NCBI GenBank assembly: GCA_029262995.1
Contig: JAJCYH010000011.1
Coordinates: forward strand, 186,001 to 250,000
Length of the DNA: 64,000 nucleotides
Origin: Saprospiraceae bacterium
GTDB taxonomy: Bacteria > Bacteroidota > Bacteroidia > Chitinophagales > Saprospiraceae
Reading direction: 5' to 3'
Shown: positions 8,193 through 16,432 of the stretch, in pieces
How positions within the stretch are numbered: position 1 is the first letter of the stretch
How the letters are laid out: each line of letters opens with the position of its first letter
The notes under the pieces: generated by a model
Seen by the model: the letters and a program-made list of their open reading frames with translations, nothing else
Database searches by the model: none
What the model was told of the DNA's origin: nothing
Translations under genes and position numbers: made by a program

Positions 8193-9584
8193 ATGGAAAA
8201 ATATCTGATGGATGAACTTCTGTCTATTATTGGAACTAGCCAGATTTTGCTTGGTGATGATTTGAAGGATCGTTACAATCATATATGGAAAATGAACGAT
8301 GGCTTAATTGCAAAGGCTGTTGTGCTGCCTAAATCTACAAAAGAGCTATCTGAGATTTTAAAATTTTGCGATAAGCATAAGCAAACTATTGTCGTACACG
8401 GAGGCCTAACGAATTTAGTAGGATCTACTGAAACAACAGAAAACGATCTGGTTATTTCACTAGAAAGAATGAATAAAATTGAGGAAATTGATGAACAAAG
8501 TAGGACAATAACGGTTCAAGCAGGTGTAATTCTACAGGAAGTGCAAGAGGCTGCTAAAGCTAAAGATTTATTGTTTCCATTAAACTTTGGAGCTAAGGGC
8601 TCTGCTCAAATCGGTGGTGTAATTTCTACCAATGCAGGTGGCCTTAGAGTATTTAGGTTTGGTATGACAAGAAATCTAATATTAGGTATTGAAGTAGTTC
8701 TTGCTGACGGTACAATAATATCTTCTTTAAAGAAAGTAATAAAAGATAATTCAGCATACGATCTAAAACAGCTTTTCGTGGGGTCAGAAGGCACATTGGG
8801 TGTAGTGTGTAAAGCTGTGCTTAAATTGGTGGAGCAACCCAAAAGTAGGTGCTCTGCATATGTTAGCCTAAATGCTTATGAACAAGTCGTAGAACTTCTA
8901 AGGTATGTGGATAAACACTCTGCTGGTTTGTTAAGTGGTTTTGAATTGATTTGGGGACAAACATATAAGGCTATGACTACACCTCCTTCAAAAAATGCGC
9001 CTCCACTTCCGCATGGCAATAACTATTATGTATTGATTGAATTACTAGGCGGCGATCAAATTAAGGATTTCGCTTTATTGCAAAATATACTGGAGCGTGC
9101 ATTAGATAATGAAATAATTGTAGATGCAGCTTTGGCATATACAGAAGCAGATCTAGAGTGGTTTTGGCAAATCAGAGAGGATGTGCATGTGTTTGTTTCC
9201 TTGTGTACTGTAGATCAACATTTTGATATTTCATTAGCTATTAATCTGATTGGAGATTATGTCAATGATGTCACTGAAAAATTAAAAGCTAAGCCTGAAA
9301 TCGAGCATGTCTTTCCCTTTGGTCATGTAGCAGATGGCAATATTCACTTTGTTATAGGTAAAGCAAATAATTCTGAAGAATTAAAGCTTTGGATTAATGA
9401 TATAGTATATGCCCCTTTACAGGATCTCATGGGATCCGTATCAGCAGAACATGGTATTGGGACCCATAAAAAGAATTACCTCTCTTTGTGCAGGAGCAAA
9501 GATGAAATTAGATTGATGAAGAAAATCAAGAAGACATTAGATCCAAATAATATATTAAACAGAGGAAAAGTTCTTGATATTTAG
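8193..9584 (+). CDS. FAD-binding oxidoreductase, D-2-hydroxyacid dehydrogenase type (GlcD-like)
   Basis: 463 residues with a vanillyl-alcohol-oxidase/PCMH FAD domain (about 35-215) and the FAD-oxidase C-terminal domain (about 220-460). VVHGGLTNLVGSTE is the pyrophosphate-binding segment, GGVISTNAGGLRVFRFG and LFVGSEGTLGVV are classical family motifs, and HVADGNIHF with AEHGIGTHKK are the metal- and substrate-binding C-terminal motifs. Relatives oxidise D-lactate, glycolate or D-2-hydroxyglutarate and pass electrons to quinone or an electron-transfer flavoprotein. No GlcE or GlcF partner is adjacent, which favours the single-subunit form. It probably shares a transcript with the AhpD-like gene. 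Confidence 0.88.
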   Translation: MEKYLMDELLSIIGTSQILLGDDLKDRYNHIWKMNDGLIAKAVVLPKSTKELSEILKFCDKHKQTIVVHGGLTNLVGSTETTENDLVISLERMNKIEEIDEQSRTITVQAGVILQEVQEAAKAKDLLFPLNFGAKGSAQIGGVISTNAGGLRVFRFGMTRNLILGIEVVLADGTIISSLKKVIKDNSAYDLKQLFVGSEGTLGVVCKAVLKLVEQPKSRCSAYVSLNAYEQVVELLRYVDKHSAGLLSGFELIWGQTYKAMTTPPSKNAPPLPHGNNYYVLIELLGGDQIKDFALLQNILERALDNEIIVDAALAYTEADLEWFWQIREDVHVFVSLCTVDQHFDISLAINLIGDYVNDVTEKLKAKPEIEHVFPFGHVADGNIHFVIGKANNSEELKLWINDIVYAPLQDLMGSVSAEHGIGTHKKNYLSLCRSKDEIRLMKKIKKTLDPNNILNRGKVLDI

Positions 9585-9640
9585 CTTTATCGTAATTAGA
9601 TTTAGTAGCTAAGGTATTATTGTTTTAACGCTTCGTTCAT

Positions 9641-11311
9641 ATGAGATTGATATTCGCAATTATTTTAATTACCCATTTTGGTCTTTTTTCACAACAAACC
9701 ATTGGGTTAATGTTGAATACAGAAGAATCTTTTAATGGATACACTTTGTGGACGGTTGGTCATAATACCTATCTTATTGATAATTGTGGTTATGAAGTTA
9801 ATAGATGGGAAAGTGAATTTAACCCTGGTCTTTCTGTTTATTTAACGGAGGAATCTACTCTGATACGTCCAGGATCTACTTTTGGGCAGTATAATGGTGC
9901 TGGTTCTGGTGGCATTATTGAAGAATTTGATTGGGAGGGCAATTTAATCTGGCAGTTCGACGTGTCCACACAAGATTTCCAACAGCATCATGATATAGAA
10001 CCATTGCCTAATAGTAATATACTCTTTATCGCATGGGAAAGAAGATTTGATTTCGAAGCTGAGCAAGCTGGTGCTCTTATGCCAAGAACCTATTGGCCAG
10101 AGGTGATATATGAAATTAGGAAAGATGGTATGTTTACTGGAGAAATAGTATGGGAATGGCATCTATGGGATCATCTTGTTCAGGATATTGATTCTACTAA
10201 AATCAATTATGGCGTAATCAAAGATAATCCGGGGAAAATAAATATTAATTATCAAATTCCATCTTTAAATGGACCAGGCGGTGGTGGTGATTGGCTACAC
10301 TTCAATGGCTTGGATTATGATCAGGAAAAAGACCTTATTCTAATAAGTGCACGCCATACCAGTGAAGTTCTCATCATCGATCACAGTACAACAACCGAAG
10401 AAGCTAGAACTGGTTCAGGAGGGAGAAGAGGAAAAGGAGGAGATTTTTTATTTCGCTGGGGAAACCAGGAAGCATATGATTGTGGTGATTTTAGAGATCA
10501 AGTATTCTATGGTCAGCATGATGCAAAATTCATTGAGGGACCCAGGTTTCCCAAAGGATCGATCAGTGTATTTAATAACGGTTCTGGTAGATCAGGAATA
10601 AATTATTCTAGTGTTGACGTAATCCTCCCAAAGATAGATAATCAGGGAGAATATTTGAGAAACGAGTTTGGAAGATATTATCCAGATAGTTTATCCTGGC
10701 AATATACTGCTGACCCTCCCAATAGTTTTTTTTCCAATAATATGGCAGGAGCTCAATATCTAGAAAATGGTAATTTCTTAATTTGTGAAGCTAATCAAGG
10801 AAGATTTTTTGAAGTGGATAGTTTGGGACAAACAGTCTGGCATTATGAAAATACGGGAGGTCAATCTGGACCCTTAACTCAAGGTATTGATATTTCAGGT
10901 CAATCTGTAGGTTCAGTATTTAGATCGGAGCGATATGCTCCTGATTTTCCTGGTTTTGTTGAGATCAATCTTAATAGTGGTGCTCCAATTGAACTCGAAC
11001 CTATTGAATATGATTGCGAGATTTTCGATGAGACAAGTTCCGTAACATTGTCGGAGTTTCCTGATAGAAGATCATTTATTAATAACTTCTCCTTTTATGG
11101 GCATCAAGTGCAAATAATATTTGAAGAATTTGCTAGTTATAATTTGTCTCTATTTGATCTAGTTGGAAATAAAATATGGACTAAGGAATTTAGTGGGACC
11201 ATTCTTAATGATGAATTGAGAGATATTCCAACCGGCATTTTGGTTTTACATCTTGTTGAAACAAAGTCCAATAGAAGCCAGAATATAAAGTTCTTTAATT
11301 CTAGAAACTGA
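9641..11311 (+). CDS. Secreted arylsulfotransferase-like (ASST) protein with T9SS tail
   Basis: 556 residues. A signal peptide (MRLIFAIILITHFGLFSQQ) is followed by a beta-propeller resembling the arylsulfotransferase family: EEFDWEGNLIWQFD, QQHHDIEPLPNSNILFIAWE, WLHFNGLDYD, GQHDAKF and the late NGNFLICEANQGRFFEVD repeat the His/Asn-rich blades typical of ASST-like proteins. Classical ASST transfers sulfate between phenolic molecules through a catalytic histidine; whether this protein does is not certain. The last 75 residues (YNLSLFDLVGNKIW ... IPTGILVLHL) form a degenerate type A T9SS sorting domain, predicting export to the cell surface. It stands after the FAD dehydrogenase gene with a 56-base gap. 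Confidence 0.78.
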   Translation: MRLIFAIILITHFGLFSQQTIGLMLNTEESFNGYTLWTVGHNTYLIDNCGYEVNRWESEFNPGLSVYLTEESTLIRPGSTFGQYNGAGSGGIIEEFDWEGNLIWQFDVSTQDFQQHHDIEPLPNSNILFIAWERRFDFEAEQAGALMPRTYWPEVIYEIRKDGMFTGEIVWEWHLWDHLVQDIDSTKINYGVIKDNPGKININYQIPSLNGPGGGGDWLHFNGLDYDQEKDLILISARHTSEVLIIDHSTTTEEARTGSGGRRGKGGDFLFRWGNQEAYDCGDFRDQVFYGQHDAKFIEGPRFPKGSISVFNNGSGRSGINYSSVDVILPKIDNQGEYLRNEFGRYYPDSLSWQYTADPPNSFFSNNMAGAQYLENGNFLICEANQGRFFEVDSLGQTVWHYENTGGQSGPLTQGIDISGQSVGSVFRSERYAPDFPGFVEINLNSGAPIELEPIEYDCEIFDETSSVTLSEFPDRRSFINNFSFYGHQVQIIFEEFASYNLSLFDLVGNKIWTKEFSGTILNDELRDIPTGILVLHLVETKSNRSQNIKFFNSRN

Positions 11312-11315
11312 TGCT

Positions 11316-11588
11316 TTAGAACTGATTCATCCATTCAAATTGTCCCTCCGAGAGAATGAGAAATAGTAAGCTGACTAATACCGGTGGAATTATAGATAAT
11401 AACATCCAAAGAAAGTATGAACGAGGAACTTTTGACTTTTCTATTAATTCTACTACCAAGGAAAATAGTAATAGTGCAGCCATAATAGCTGTCATTACCA
11501 CGCAAATCAAAAGTCCAACATAATCATCATATAACCATAATAGGGTATAGAAAATTATCTGAAGTAAAACGCCTTCGTGGTATTTCAT
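11316..11588 (-). CDS. Small three-helix membrane protein
   Basis: An uncharacterised 90-residue protein with three hydrophobic helices: about 8-20, 24-47 and 57-80. A charged kink (ELIEKSKVPRSY) lies between the second and third. It ends 5 bases from the stop of the convergent ASST-like gene and begins 48 bases downstream of the Na/Pi cotransporter gene on the same strand, so it is probably the last gene of that transcript and could be an accessory of the transporter. No known family is recognised. Confidence 0.6.
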   Translation of the reverse strand: MKYHEGVLLQIIFYTLLWLYDDYVGLLICVVMTAIMAALLLFSLVVELIEKSKVPRSYFLWMLLSIIPPVLVSLLFLILSEGQFEWMNQF

Positions 11589-11636
11589 TAGTTCATTGTA
11601 ATCTTATTAGATAGCAGTCATTTTACTATTCACTGA

Positions 11637-13328
11637 CTAAATTTTTCCTGCAACTGATTCATTAACATTAATAATATGGTCTCCAATTTTTTCAAAGGAA
11701 GAAAACAGATTATTATAAATCATTGCTGAATTAACGTTGTATCCTGTTGTGCCCAGTTTATCTAAATTTTGATCTTTTAAAAGATCTCTAAACTTATTAA
11801 TCTCATGTTCAATTTCTTGTGACTTTGAAATGTCAACTTTACTGTAATGAGGATATTTTAGGTTTCTAATCATTTCAGTAAAAGCGGTATCAACAAGATC
11901 CATCATCTTATTTAGATAAGCTCTTTGTTCTTCGTTAAAGTATACTTTGTCTTCGTTTTTCTTCTGGATTGTCTTGGAGATTTGATAGAATATGTCTCCG
12001 ATACGTTCAAGATCGTTTGATATGTTAATTATTGATCTTAATTTGATGCTGGTAGTTTTCGTGATTTCTTCTCCAGCTAAAGCAGTGATGTATTCTGTTA
12101 TCTCGATTTCCATCCGATCGGTAATCTCTTCGTATTTGCTTATTTTCTTATAAAGTTTTTCTCTTTTCTTAGTATCTGTAGCATTGACAAGTCTTCGTGT
12201 AAAGTCTGTCATTTTATAAACAATCTCTCCAAAATGAGCAGTCTCATTCTGTAGCTCCACGGTAGCAAGTTCAGGTGTTCTGGTGCCTGATTGAATAAAA
12301 GTCAACCTGATGTCTTCATCGTCATCACCTTTGGACTTCACGGTGTAAATAGCAGCCTTAACAAGAAATGGGACAAAGGCTATAAGGATTAAAACATTGG
12401 TCAGGTTAAAGACAGTATGAAATGCCGATAACGCCAAGGGCATGTCAATCGCACTTGTAAATGGATCTTCAATATTGAAGAGATGTTGCATTAAATTTGA
12501 CAAATGCTTCAAGAAAAAAGGCATGAGTATGATCATCCATGTAACACCTATAATGTTAAACATAGAATGAATCCTTGCTGACCTTTTGGCATGGACATTA
12601 CCAACTAAAGACGCTAATTCAGCAGTTATGGTAGTTCCAATATTTTCTCCCAAGATCATGGCAGCTGCAACATCAAACGGAAGCCAGCCTTGTGCACACA
12701 TTGTCAGTGTAATGGCCATAGCCGCACTGGAAGACTGAACTATAATTGTTATCAAGGTTCCAACCAATACAAAGAAAACTCTTGAGAAAAATCCCCAATT
12801 CGTAAAATTTTGTAACCAAGCCAATACTTCTGGATTACCCTTAATATCGGGGACAGATTCTTTTAAATAACTTAATCCTAGGAATAGAATTGCAAATCCA
12901 ATTAAAAATTCTCCCCAGTATCTGAGTTTACCTTTGTTTGAGAAAAGCAATGGAACTGATATCGCAAACAATGGAATTGATAAGGTATGTAATTTGATTT
13001 TAAACCCCAATATTGATACAAGCCATCCTGTTATAGTTGTTCCAATATTTGCCCCCATCATAACCCCTGCAGATTCTACAAGCGTCAATAATCCTGCGTT
13101 TACAAAACTCACAGTCATTACAGTTGTGGCAGATGAGGATTGTACAAGTGCAGTTGTCAAAAAACCTGTAAATACACCGAGGTATCGGTTTTTAGTCATG
13201 GTTCTAAGGATATTTCTCAACTGCGAACCAGCAGCTCTCTGAATGCCTTCACTCATCATTTTCATACCAAATATGAAAAAAGCAAGGGCTCCTAAAATCT
13301 GTAGAATATTAGCAATTCCTACTTCCAT
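11637..13328 (-). CDS. Na/Pi cotransporter family protein with PhoU-like C-terminal domain
   Basis: 563 residues. The transmembrane part (about 1-330) contains the two inverted Na_Pi_cotrans repeats, each with a QSSSA motif (QSSSATTVMTVSF and QSSSAAMAITLTM) and the following GxNIGTTIT segments, the hallmark of type II sodium-phosphate cotransporters. The last 220 residues are a helical PhoU-like domain (ERIGDIFYQISKTI and FEKIGDHIINV are its repeated signatures), as in bacterial NptA/YjbB-type proteins. Role: sodium-driven phosphate movement across the inner membrane, with the PhoU-like tail possibly sensing or gating. It lies 18 bases downstream of the porin gene and is cotranscribed with it. 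Confidence 0.9.
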   Translation of the reverse strand: MEVGIANILQILGALAFFIFGMKMMSEGIQRAAGSQLRNILRTMTKNRYLGVFTGFLTTALVQSSSATTVMTVSFVNAGLLTLVESAGVMMGANIGTTITGWLVSILGFKIKLHTLSIPLFAISVPLLFSNKGKLRYWGEFLIGFAILFLGLSYLKESVPDIKGNPEVLAWLQNFTNWGFFSRVFFVLVGTLITIIVQSSSAAMAITLTMCAQGWLPFDVAAAMILGENIGTTITAELASLVGNVHAKRSARIHSMFNIIGVTWMIILMPFFLKHLSNLMQHLFNIEDPFTSAIDMPLALSAFHTVFNLTNVLILIAFVPFLVKAAIYTVKSKGDDDEDIRLTFIQSGTRTPELATVELQNETAHFGEIVYKMTDFTRRLVNATDTKKREKLYKKISKYEEITDRMEIEITEYITALAGEEITKTTSIKLRSIINISNDLERIGDIFYQISKTIQKKNEDKVYFNEEQRAYLNKMMDLVDTAFTEMIRNLKYPHYSKVDISKSQEIEHEINKFRDLLKDQNLDKLGTTGYNVNSAMIYNNLFSSFEKIGDHIINVNESVAGKI

Positions 13329-13346
13329 TGTATTATTATTTGCGTA

Positions 13347-14546
13347 TTAAAAATGAACATCTAATTGTGTTCTAAAAATAATCCTATTGTCTGAAGTTGT
13401 AAGGTTTCGATACGTAAGATCACTTTGAATTTTGAGTTTGTGGCCTACAATAAACTTTGATAAACCAAATGTATACTGCTCTTCAGACGAACTTACTACT
13501 GCATCAGGGTTTACATCTGTATATCGTAAGGCTATTTCCCAGTTATTATCAAACATGTATCCCCCTTGTAAATTCAAAGCATTTCCGGTAAAAAATACAC
13601 CTACTATCTCATCATTATCAGCATACACAATGGGATTGTCGTCAGATGTCTTTTTATTAACATACTCCGCCATAATGGATAAGCCTTTATACTTAAGCAT
13701 GATATCTGAAAAAAAAGTTTTTAGAGTTTTGCCATAGTAGGTTTCATTTTCGTCTACAATAAAACGACCTAATTGCCCCCTTTCTCTTACAGCGTTTATA
13801 TTTATGTCATAAGCAAATGCCCAAGCTAGTTTTAATTTTTCTTCATTTTTAATGGCAGAACCCACGTAAGCTCCCTTGGAAGCAAAATCTCCAAATGGAA
13901 AAAATTCAGCCTTGAAAGTGTATCCAAAACCTCCAAAATTTCCTTCTGTAACATTTCTGCCTTCACCCTGACTTAAAGCAATTGTTTCTTTTATAAGAAA
14001 ACTTTTCCCAATTGTATGATGGTTGATTAATTGTAATCCAATGTCCCTATCGATATTGAACCTGGAATTTAGCATTGACCTGTCAACAAACTGTAAGTTT
14101 CCTGAAGATATTATTCTTTCTCTGTTTCCAGGCAATTTGCGTTGACCAAACTGAATCGTCCAATTTTTGTAAAAATTATAGGAAAGGGAAGCGTCCAGTA
14201 TTAGATTGTTGGCGTTTCGAAATTCATCGCCTTGAGAGCCTATATCTCTATTGGAAAGCCCAATTTCAAGCTTGTATTTCAACTTTGAATTATGAATCCA
14301 TCCATCAAATTTCAAACGGGACCTTCTGACAAGAAAGTTAGCTTGATAATCATTCAATGTACCGTCAGAGATTTTCCATTCACTAACGTGAAGGTTTTGA
14401 AATCTAAAACCAAGTTTCAAATAAAAACTTGAATCATTAGCTAAGACATGGATTCCAGAACCGAATTTAGGAGCAGTAACTTGAGCAGTTGTATTCTTCG
14501 TTACAAAGAAAAATACAATAACCAAGGAGCTTATTAATTTAAACAT
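13347..14546 (-). CDS. Phosphate-selective porin-like outer membrane protein (OprO/OprP family)
   Basis: 399 residues. A signal peptide (MFKLISSLVIVFFFVTKNTTAQ) precedes a beta-barrel of alternating amphipathic strands. RRSRLKFDGWIHNSKLKYKLEIGL, broken at its centre by a turn, is the conserved OprO/OprP start, and FGQRKLPGNRERI followed by LQFVDRSMLNSRFNIDRDIG is typical of Bacteroidota members. Such barrels admit phosphate or polyphosphate into the periplasm. Direct linkage to the Na/Pi transporter gene supports a complete two-membrane uptake route. The divergent upstream region holds Pho-box-like repeats and a GTTAAC pair about 30-55 bases before the start, consistent with control by phosphate limitation. 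Confidence 0.85.
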   Translation of the reverse strand: MFKLISSLVIVFFFVTKNTTAQVTAPKFGSGIHVLANDSSFYLKLGFRFQNLHVSEWKISDGTLNDYQANFLVRRSRLKFDGWIHNSKLKYKLEIGLSNRDIGSQGDEFRNANNLILDASLSYNFYKNWTIQFGQRKLPGNRERIISSGNLQFVDRSMLNSRFNIDRDIGLQLINHHTIGKSFLIKETIALSQGEGRNVTEGNFGGFGYTFKAEFFPFGDFASKGAYVGSAIKNEEKLKLAWAFAYDININAVRERGQLGRFIVDENETYYGKTLKTFFSDIMLKYKGLSIMAEYVNKKTSDDNPIVYADNDEIVGVFFTGNALNLQGGYMFDNNWEIALRYTDVNPDAVVSSSEEQYTFGLSKFIVGHKLKIQSDLTYRNLTTSDNRIIFRTQLDVHF

Positions 14547-14764
14547 GGGGACAAAACTTTTAAATTGGACCGCAAGTTAACAGTCCCATGTTAACTGAAT
14601 ATTAAATTTGCATTTTCAACGAACTATTTTTAGGTTCACTGTGGCTTAGCACCTAAGTGTTAGGATATAAAAGAGGATCAAAGGCATACCAAAGTTTTGT
14701 CCCAATTGATATGAAAGCCTCTGACCCTACTATATACAAATATCAACTTATCCCATTAAGTGGA

Positions 14765-14834
14765 GTTAACCCCTTTGTTAACTTAGTGTTACCAATATTC
14801 TTCGACATCCACCCATTGTTACCTTAATGTTACA
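14765..14834 (+). promoter_or_regulatory. Candidate Pho boxes (GTTAAC/GTTACC direct repeats)
   Basis: Five direct repeats of GTTA(A/C)C-type hexamers start at 14765, 14777, 14788, 14818 and 14829. Spacings of 12, 11, 30 and 11 bases put three in one cluster and two in a second, all on one strand. An 11-base period is the spacing of PhoB/PhoP half-sites. They lie 110-180 bases before the lipoprotein gene and in the divergent region of the phosphate-porin gene. The sequence match is to the general Pho-box layout, not to a verified Bacteroidota consensus. Confidence 0.45.
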
Positions 14835-14941
14835 TACCACTTATCACTTATTAACATAGTCGTAAAACCCTATTAATCAAGAGTAAACAAGAGCTCTTTA
14901 TGTTTGCATCGAATTTTAATCATATAAAAAAAACTTTCGAT

Positions 14942-16354
14942 ATGAACTCAATACTTAAAATGACCAGCCTTATAATGTTTTTGGGCTTTTTTGTGACTTC
15001 CTGTGGCGATGACGCTTGTGACACCAATTGTCCAGAAGGCACTTATCAACTTGTTGATTGTACATGTGTTTCTACCAATGCTTGCGATGGTATAACGTGT
15101 GCTGTTGGAGAAATTCTAACTGCAGATTGCGATTGTATAGTTGACAATAGCGGAGAAGTTAAAGTGATTGCTAAGACAGGTTTTGTTTGTGATGAAACTT
15201 GGACTAAGGAGAATATCTATCTTTTGCAAGGCAAGGTAGTCGTGAATGATGGTTGTACATTGACTATTGAACCTGGTACCATAATTAAAGCTGAGGATGA
15301 TCCAGGTACTTTAGCTTCGGCTCTGATTATTGCGCAAGGAGGAAAACTGATGGCAGAAGGTACTGCAACATCTCCAATCATTTTTACCTCTGTGACTGAC
15401 CAGATTATGCCAGGTGAATTACTTTCACCAAACTTAGATGAATTTGATAACAAATTATGGGGTGGACTCATCATTTTGGGCAGAGCACCTATCTCTGCTG
15501 GTGATGGTGATAACGAATCTTTAATTGAAGGACTTCCTCCGGGAGAAGACTTCGGTAAATACGGAGGATCTGATCCAGCTGATAACTCAGGTATAATAAA
15601 ATATATATCTGTAAGACACGGGGGAATATCAATCGGCGCAGATAATGAAATCAACGGCATAACTCTAGGTGGAGTAGGGAACGGAACTGTAATCGAAAAT
15701 ATTGAAGTTGTTGCAAACCTTGATGATGGTGTTGAATGGTTTGGAGGTACGGTAAATGTAAAGAATGTAGTTGTGGCATATGGAGAGGATGACGGTTTGG
15801 ACATTGATCAAAATTATTCAGGAACCATTAGTAATGCTCTAGTTATAACATCTGGGGCAACGGCTGGTGATAATGCTTTTGAAATTGATGGACCAGAAGG
15901 ATCGCTTACAGATGGATTCTTCACAATTGATGGAGCTACAGTAATTGACAAGGACGGAAACGCTGATACTGCAGCTGATCTAAAATCTAAAACTCAAGGT
16001 ACTATTAGAAATACAGTTTGGATTGGCTTTAGTGATAATATCAAAATGAGACATTCTTGTGAAGATGATTGTACTACTGAGAAATCTGACAGTTATGCGA
16101 ATTTTATTTCAGGAAAATTGGTAATTGAAAATTCAGAATGGGTTGGTAACGCAATAGTTGCAGACTGGATTTCAGTATACGGTGATAAAGATTGCCCTGG
16201 AGATCTTCCATGTACAATTACAACTGAAATGCAAGATGCTGCAATTTCGATTCTTTCCAATAATGGAAATACAATAAGCAATACTGCTACTAAAGGTGCA
16301 GACTTATCAGTATTTGAAGGATGGTCTTGGGTTGCTAATTCAGGTAATCTATAA
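14942..16354 (+). CDS. Surface lipoprotein, partner of the downstream TonB receptor
   Basis: With the ATG at 14942 the protein is 470 residues and starts with a good lipoprotein signal (LIMFLGFFVTSCGDD, lipobox Cys). The frame is open to an ATG at 14900, but that would bury the signal. After the lipid anchor are two short cysteine-rich, EGF-like stretches, then a repetitive domain (VVNDGCTLTIEPGTIIKAE, VRHGGISIGADNEINGITL) that reads as a right-handed beta-helix like those found beside TonB receptors in Bacteroidota. It probably binds a ligand at the cell surface and hands it to the receptor encoded next. Its placement after Pho-box-like repeats suggests a phosphate-related ligand, but that is inference. 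Confidence 0.7.
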   Translation: MNSILKMTSLIMFLGFFVTSCGDDACDTNCPEGTYQLVDCTCVSTNACDGITCAVGEILTADCDCIVDNSGEVKVIAKTGFVCDETWTKENIYLLQGKVVVNDGCTLTIEPGTIIKAEDDPGTLASALIIAQGGKLMAEGTATSPIIFTSVTDQIMPGELLSPNLDEFDNKLWGGLIILGRAPISAGDGDNESLIEGLPPGEDFGKYGGSDPADNSGIIKYISVRHGGISIGADNEINGITLGGVGNGTVIENIEVVANLDDGVEWFGGTVNVKNVVVAYGEDDGLDIDQNYSGTISNALVITSGATAGDNAFEIDGPEGSLTDGFFTIDGATVIDKDGNADTAADLKSKTQGTIRNTVWIGFSDNIKMRHSCEDDCTTEKSDSYANFISGKLVIENSEWVGNAIVADWISVYGDKDCPGDLPCTITTEMQDAAISILSNNGNTISNTATKGADLSVFEGWSWVANSGNL

Positions 16355-16369
16355 TAAAACAAAAGTCTT

Positions 16370-16409
16370 TCACCTAGTGCTTATATGCATTAGGTGATTT
16401 TCTTTTTTG
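16370..16409 (+). terminator. Terminator between lipoprotein and TonB receptor genes
   Basis: TCACCTAGTGC (16370-16380) pairs with GCATTAGGTGA (16387-16397) around a 6-base loop, and TTTTCTTTTTT follows. It begins 16 bases after the lipoprotein stop and lies upstream of the preferred receptor start, so it may set a lower expression level for the receptor than for the lipoprotein. Confidence 0.75.
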
Positions 16410-16432
16410 CTAAAAAATTTACACAACAAGAA

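Noticed and set aside
12934-13242. 102-residue open frame antisense to the Na/Pi transporter
   Set aside because: Mirrors the repeated QSSSA-type transmembrane coding sequence; no start signal of its own.
15217-15804. 195-residue open frame on the minus strand inside the lipoprotein gene
   Set aside because: It is antisense to a gene with clear signal peptide and domain structure, is rich in Pro and Ser, and has no recognisable motif; it is a by-product of the beta-helix codon pattern.
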